Shown: positions 60,103-64,000 of the stretch, piece by piece
Position numbering within the stretch: the stretch's first letter is position 1
Layout of the letters: each line of letters starts with the position of its first letter
NCBI RefSeq assembly: GCF_047246645.1
Contig: NZ_JBFOKR010000010.1
Span: 1-64,000 of the forward strand
Source: Ferdinandcohnia sp047246645
GTDB lineage: Bacteria > Bacillota > Bacilli > Bacillales > Bacillaceae_L
DNA: 64,000 nt
Direction: 5' to 3'
Position numbers and translations under genes: made by a program
Notes under the pieces: generated by a model
The model's database searches: none
What the model was told of the DNA's origin: nothing
Seen by the model: the letters and a program-made list of their open reading frames with translations, nothing else

Positions 60103-61242
60103 TTACTTAGCAAAAAAGTTTTCTGTGTAATAGGGGTGAGATTCAGAATTGAAAGCAACTCCAACACCTAGAAACTCAAAATCTGCTTTCAAAATATTTT
60201 CCCGGTGTCCGAGAGAATTCATTAAACCCTCATGTGCGAATACACTGCTGAATTGTCCATAAGCAAGGTTTTCTCCAGCAACTGTAAATAGAATTTCATC
60301 AGCAAGCATTCTGTCAAAGGGTGAAAGTCCTTGTTGATTTGTATGACTGAAATAATTATTCTCTGCCATGTCTGCACTGTGTTTCCGTGCGGTTTCCTTA
60401 ACTGATTCATCCCAGGTCAGTACCTGTAGGCCGTTATTTACCCTTGACGCATTCGTTAGATCGAATAATTGAAATTCAAAGCCTTCTTTTAGTTGTTCAC
60501 TGGCATCTGTATAAAAATCAGGTCTACTTTTTTCAAGGCTTTCAGAAATAATTTGGATGGATGTAACCGTATTGTTTTCATGTTTATCAAAAAAGAGTGT
60601 GATATACGAGTTGTCGATATGAAATACTTCGTAATCCCGGTCATCCTGAAATTGATAATACACAAAACCCTTTTGAATTTTATCTAGTGGTTCTCCGAGT
60701 TGGTTCAATACGTCTTGTTTGGGGGTTCCACGTGTAATATTTAGAGTAGAAGTAAGTAAATCCTGATTCGTGTATAGTCCGACAACTTGGTTTTGGGTAT
60801 CGTAAGCTACCATAATAAAATTTTGGTAATTTTCGTGATAAGAGTACCAATTTGTACCATATTCATTAAATGAAACTCGCTTGGGTGCTCCAAGTGCTTT
60901 TTCAACTTCTTCCTTACTTTCCCCGATTTCTATGTTGTGAACTGAAAATGTCTGTTCACTTGGTACAACTAAATCGGGTCTTGGAACCTCTTTGTTTTCA
61001 ATGATATTTTTTTCGGGAGACGTCTCAGAAAGGGAAGATAGCAACGTGCTAATATAATCAATACTCCTTGAAAGAAAACCTTTTAATTCATCAAGCTCCT
61101 CTGCATGTGTAACAGAATTAAATTCTGAAGTAATAGTCTCAAAAACTGATTGATTGTCAGATTTTGCTGCTAGTTTATCAATGACTGTCCATGAAGCATA
61201 CAGAAAAAATAGAAACGATAAAAACAGCAGGATTCTTCTCAT
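60103..61242 (-). CDS. CAP-domain protein with CAP-associated N-terminal domain (YlbC-like)
   Basis: A 379-residue protein with an N-terminal membrane anchor or signal (residues 1-22), a linker, a CAP-associated domain (about 105-240, IEIGESKEEVEKALGAPKR; GTPKQDVLNQLGEPL repeat), and a C-terminal SCP/CAP domain (about 255-378) with ARKHSADMAENNYFSHTNQQ and GENLAYGQ. Homologues include B. subtilis YlbC. The duplicated G-x-PK-x-V-x-LGxP motif is notable. Start 61242 is set by GGAGGT ten bases upstream. Extracellular role unknown. Confidence 0.88.
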   Translation of the reverse strand: MRRILLFLSFLFFLYASWTVIDKLAAKSDNQSVFETITSEFNSVTHAEELDELKGFLSRSIDYISTLLSSLSETSPEKNIIENKEVPRPDLVVPSEQTFSVHNIEIGESKEEVEKALGAPKRVSFNEYGTNWYSYHENYQNFIMVAYDTQNQVVGLYTNQDLLTSTLNITRGTPKQDVLNQLGEPLDKIQKGFVYYQFQDDRDYEVFHIDNSYITLFFDKHENNTVTSIQIISESLEKSRPDFYTDASEQLKEGFEFQLFDLTNASRVNNGLQVLTWDESVKETARKHSADMAENNYFSHTNQQGLSPFDRMLADEILFTVAGENLAYGQFSSVFAHEGLMNSLGHRENILKADFEFLGVGVAFNSESHPYYTENFFAK

Positions 61243-61400
61243 AATTATTATTACCTCCAATCCCTATTAGAGGATGTATCATAAAACGTAGGATCTAATT
61301 AGAATATCCCTATTCCATTTTAACCAAATAATTGTGATTCAATAAGTTTTTTGAAAATCACGGTTTCAGACTGTTTGTTTATTTAACTCTCCTAAAGTAT

Positions 61401-61430
61401 AAAAAGGGAGCTACAATAGTTTGTAGTCCC
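61401..61430 (-). terminator. Terminator of the MFS gene (minus strand)
   Basis: Read on the minus strand, GGGACTACAA (61430-61421) pairs with TTGTAGCTCCC (61416-61406) and is followed by TTTTT. Confidence 0.85.
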
Positions 61431-61431
61431 G

Positions 61432-62628
61432 TTATTGATTAGTTAGATTTTGAGTTTTACCAATTGTAGTGTAGTAGAGTAGGATGGATACTATTACAGA
61501 TAATGCTGAAAGCAAATATATAGCGTGATAATTAAATAGGTAAGCAATTTGTCCGAATGCAATTGCACCAATTCCTACCCCAAGGTCGAAAAATGAGAAG
61601 AAGGTTGCATTTGCCATACCTTTTCTGTGTGGCGGGGCCGACTGTACAGACCATGCTTGTAAGGCTGGCTGGATTGCACCGAAGCCAAGTCCGTAAAATA
61701 CACCAGCTGTAAAAAGAACAAATGTATTTGGCAGCCATGCTAATAAAAGCATTGCCACGATAATTGAAAATGCTCCGGGGGCAAATACTGCTCGATGTCC
61801 TTTTTGGTCATATAGCTTCCCGGCAAATGTACGAGTTACCATGAGGGAAATTGCAAAAATAAAGAAGTACCACTGAATACCTCCCACATTTTCTTCAGCA
61901 GTGTAAAGAGGCAAGAATGAAGCTAAACCTCCAAAAGTAACGGTTATAAAGAATAATAGAATGGATGGAGGAAGGGCGGTTTTTTCATAGAAGTCCCATT
62001 TTTTGAGCTGTACTGGTGGTGGTTCAACTTCTTTATAATGGATTCTTGAAGATAAAAGGAATGCCACTAATCCTAGAACGGAACATATTAAAAATAATTG
62101 AGTAAAAGAAATGGTACCCACTAAGGCTAAACCAAGTGATGGACCAAAAGCAAGTGCTACATTCCCAAACAAACCGTAGTAGCCCATTCCTTCTCCACGT
62201 CTTTTGGGAGGTATCAAGTCGGTTGCAATTGTACCAGATGCAGTTGTTGAATATCCCCAGCCAACACCCTGTAAAACACGCATAGCAAATAAGAAGATGA
62301 TACTTTTAACAATACCGTATGAACCAACTGTGACAATAAAAATTGCTAACCCCAATAAATAGACAAAACGTCTGCCTTTCTTTTCTAAAGAATGACCTGC
62401 AAAAGGTCTAGTAAGAAGAGCAGAAAATGTAAAGATTCCAACAACGACCCCTATTAGCCGATCATTTCCTCCAAGCTCCTCTACATAAAGTGGAATTGTT
62501 GGCAATGTCATTTGAAAACCTAAAAAAATAAAAAAGTTAGAAATACAAATTAGTGTGAAATCACGTGACCAGATTTTCTCTTTTTCAGTTTCAATAAACG
62601 AAGTTTCTTTTGGAAGGGGTGCACTCAT
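61432..62628 (-). CDS. MFS transporter (drug-type)
   Basis: A 398-residue major facilitator with 12 predicted helices. The loop 2-3 motif appears as GHSLEKKGRRFVYLLG (near residues 77-92) after RPFA; the second half repeats AGKLYDQKGHRAVF. The first half has GWGYSTTASGTIATDLIPPKRRGEGMG, typical of the YwoG/YfkF-like exporters. The substrate is not predictable. A terminator follows; the start has AAGGAGAT upstream. Confidence 0.88.
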   Translation of the reverse strand: MSAPLPKETSFIETEKEKIWSRDFTLICISNFFIFLGFQMTLPTIPLYVEELGGNDRLIGVVVGIFTFSALLTRPFAGHSLEKKGRRFVYLLGLAIFIVTVGSYGIVKSIIFLFAMRVLQGVGWGYSTTASGTIATDLIPPKRRGEGMGYYGLFGNVALAFGPSLGLALVGTISFTQLFLICSVLGLVAFLLSSRIHYKEVEPPPVQLKKWDFYEKTALPPSILLFFITVTFGGLASFLPLYTAEENVGGIQWYFFIFAISLMVTRTFAGKLYDQKGHRAVFAPGAFSIIVAMLLLAWLPNTFVLFTAGVFYGLGFGAIQPALQAWSVQSAPPHRKGMANATFFSFFDLGVGIGAIAFGQIAYLFNYHAIYLLSALSVIVSILLYYTTIGKTQNLTNQ

Positions 62629-62738
62629 AGGATCTCCTTATCATTTTTATTTCGACTACCAAAATAGTAATATATCTTCATATTACCAAAAATGGAAAGA
62701 GATTCCCACTAGTGTGCACCACAATATATTTGTTGGAT

Positions 62739-63584
62739 TTATTTTTTGTGCGCAACGTCTTGTGTAAGTGCCTCACCTAATTCAATAGATCTTCCGGTTG
62801 CTCTCTTGATACAAGAAATCATCGCTTCTTGATAGCGGTAGTTTTCAAGAATTTTTATTCCGGCTTCAGTAGTTCCTCCTGGACTAGTAACCTCCCGACG
62901 TAAAGTAGCCGGTTGCTTTGGTGATTTCTTCAGCATCTCTGCAGCCCCAATAATTGTCTGGAGAATTAATTCTTTCGCAATCTCTTTTTCTAAGCCGATT
63001 TCATCTGCAGCTTTTTCCATGGATTCTACTAGGTAATATACATATGCTGGACCGCTGCCGGATAATCCAGTTACTGCATGAAGTTCCTTTTCTTCAACTG
63101 TTGTGACAATTCCAATCGTTTCAAACAATTTATGGGTGAGCAGGAGATGTTGATGCTTTGCGTATTCACCAATTGATAAAGCGGTAGCTGATTTTCCGAT
63201 TGTAGCCGAAGTGTTAGGCATTGCACGAACAACTGGAACTTCTTTTCCTAATAACTCAGTAATCGTAGTAGTTGAAACACCTGCAAGGACGGAAATAACA
63301 AGCTGTTCTTCAGTGACAAAGTCTTTTATAGACAAAACACCACTAACAACATCTTTAGGCTTCATAGCTAGTATAATAATATCTGCCTCTTTAATTGCTG
63401 TTTGTTTGCTATTGTTTATACATATTTGATAGGTATGTTTCAAACTTTCTAATCTTTCTTGATTGGAGCGATTCATTACAGAAATTTGATTGGGTAAGAA
63501 CAGCTCCTTTTGTAGCATTCCAGAAATCATTGCCTCAGCCATTGAGCCAGCACCAACAAACACAATTTTTTGTTTGGTTTCCAT
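62739..63584 (-). CDS. proI: Pyrroline-5-carboxylate reductase
   Basis: A 281-residue NAD(P)H enzyme for the last step of proline synthesis. N-terminal Rossmann motif FVGAGSMAEAMISGM (residues 9-23), AMKPKD, RAMPNTSATIG, and the C-terminal signature ELHAVTGLSGSGPAYVYYLVE and EVTSPGGTTEAGI (near 175-245). By position it corresponds to B. subtilis YqjO/ProI. It is preceded by a proline-type T-box leader. ATG 63584 follows GGAGGGATAG. Confidence 0.95.
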   Translation of the reverse strand: METKQKIVFVGAGSMAEAMISGMLQKELFLPNQISVMNRSNQERLESLKHTYQICINNSKQTAIKEADIIILAMKPKDVVSGVLSIKDFVTEEQLVISVLAGVSTTTITELLGKEVPVVRAMPNTSATIGKSATALSIGEYAKHQHLLLTHKLFETIGIVTTVEEKELHAVTGLSGSGPAYVYYLVESMEKAADEIGLEKEIAKELILQTIIGAAEMLKKSPKQPATLRREVTSPGGTTEAGIKILENYRYQEAMISCIKRATGRSIELGEALTQDVAHKK

Positions 63585-63622
63585 AACTATCCCTCCATTG
63601 TTTTCGTTTTTTTTAGAAATAT

Positions 63623-63877
63623 AAAAAGACCTATTCCATCCTTATAAAGGACGGAATAGGTCTGACTATCCGCGGTACCACCTTACTTAACATCTAATTT
63701 TTTTTCTAGATGTTCGCCTCGAAACCCGTATCGTGGGTTGACGGTTAGGTTTGCCTAACTGCTCCTAGGTAGGTTCAATCACTAAGGGGGCTATGAGATC
63801 TTTCAGCCGCTGAATCTCACTCTCTTGTTGCCATTAAATGATTTACTATTCCTAATCATTGCTTTACATTTTTAGTC
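63623..63877 (-). ncRNA. T-box leader of proI
   Basis: On the minus strand: Stem I with AGAGAG near 63826 and a specifier segment GAACCTACCTAGGAG (63775-63761) that offers proline codon CCU twice; then stem III; the T-box core AAGGTGGTACCGCGG (63684-63670); and a terminator GACCTATTCCGTCC/GGATGGAATAGGTC (63662-63628) with five T bases. Uncharged tRNA-Pro would favour antitermination and proI expression. The choice of CCU codon is inferred from the gene. Confidence 0.92.
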
Positions 63878-63906
63878 ATTATGCATCGGATTAAATGCGA
63901 TGTCAA
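63878..63906 (-). promoter_or_regulatory. Promoter of the proI T-box transcript
   Basis: On the minus strand TTGACA (63906-63901), a 17-base spacer and CATAAT (63883-63878) form a near-consensus sigma-A promoter directly before the T-box leader. Beyond it, to 64000, nothing was recognised. Confidence 0.85.
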
Positions 63907-64000
63907 GGGTTACTTTTCATTAAAAATTGAAGTGATTCAAATTAATTATTTGAATATAATGACAAATAAGCGTTGAACGAGTAAACTGGTAATGATACTA

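Overview
The window comes from a low-GC, endospore-forming member of the Bacillaceae (Bacillus in the broad sense). The gene order closely follows the B. subtilis block from yqhV to yqjO: spoIIIA operon, accBC-yqhY, nusB-folD-xseAB-ispA-dxs-tlyA-ahrC-recN-spoIVB-spo0A, bkd operon, yqiW, artPQR, yqjA, mce-yqjD, yqjE, dinB, zwf, rnz, namA, proI. SpoIIIA, SpoIVB and Spo0A show a spore former. The window differs from B. subtilis in its insertions: the end of a group IIC intron, MITE-like and palindromic repeats inside the spoIIIA operon, a mosaic repeat before nusB, three intergenic tandem arrays, and a methylmalonyl-CoA mutase cluster.

Layout. 1-220: 3' end of a group II intron, then a tandem hairpin array. 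397-6218: yqhV and spoIIIAA-AH, the mother-cell half of the SpoIIQ-SpoIIIA channel. 6258-7772: a chemoreceptor on the minus strand. 8025-10330: accB-accC-yqhY behind a FapR-type operator. 11146-17691: nusB to tlyA (transcription, folate, DNA repair, isoprenoids). 17861-22905: ahrC, recN, spoIVB, spo0A. 23067-24331: a small YycC-like gene, glpQ, yqzF. 24515-34992: bkdR and the sigma-54 dependent ptb-bcd-buk-lpdV-bkdAA-bkdAB-bkdB operon for branched-chain acyl-CoA. 35127-40343: mutA-mutB-meaB. 40555-44919: brxB, artPQR, yqjA and a Prli42-like micro-gene. 45114-48483: mce, yqjD, yqjE. 48844-56597: CheW-like gene, dinB, zwf (minus), a DUF58/DUF4129 membrane pair, rnz, nfrA. 56851-63584 (minus): namA, glycosyltransferase, a secreted protein, a CAP-domain protein, an MFS exporter, and proI behind a proline T-box.

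How the genes fit together. The bkd enzymes turn valine, isoleucine and leucine keto acids into branched acyl-CoA primers; AccBC supplies malonyl-CoA for their elongation. The isoleucine and valine routes end in propionyl-CoA, and mce, yqjD, mutAB and meaB in the same window can carry it through methylmalonyl-CoA to succinyl-CoA. AhrC is encoded here, and an ARG box lies in front of artPQR, so regulator and target are both visible. Spo0A, SpoIIIA and SpoIVB belong to successive stages of sporulation.

Several start codons had to be corrected from ribosome-binding-site position and family alignment, including an apparent AUU start for spoIIIAD and UUG starts for spoIIIAF, dxs, recN, buk, bkdB, mutA and rnz. 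Two micro-genes (49 and 30 codons) were found by reading intergenic gaps. Family comparisons are from memory; no search was run.
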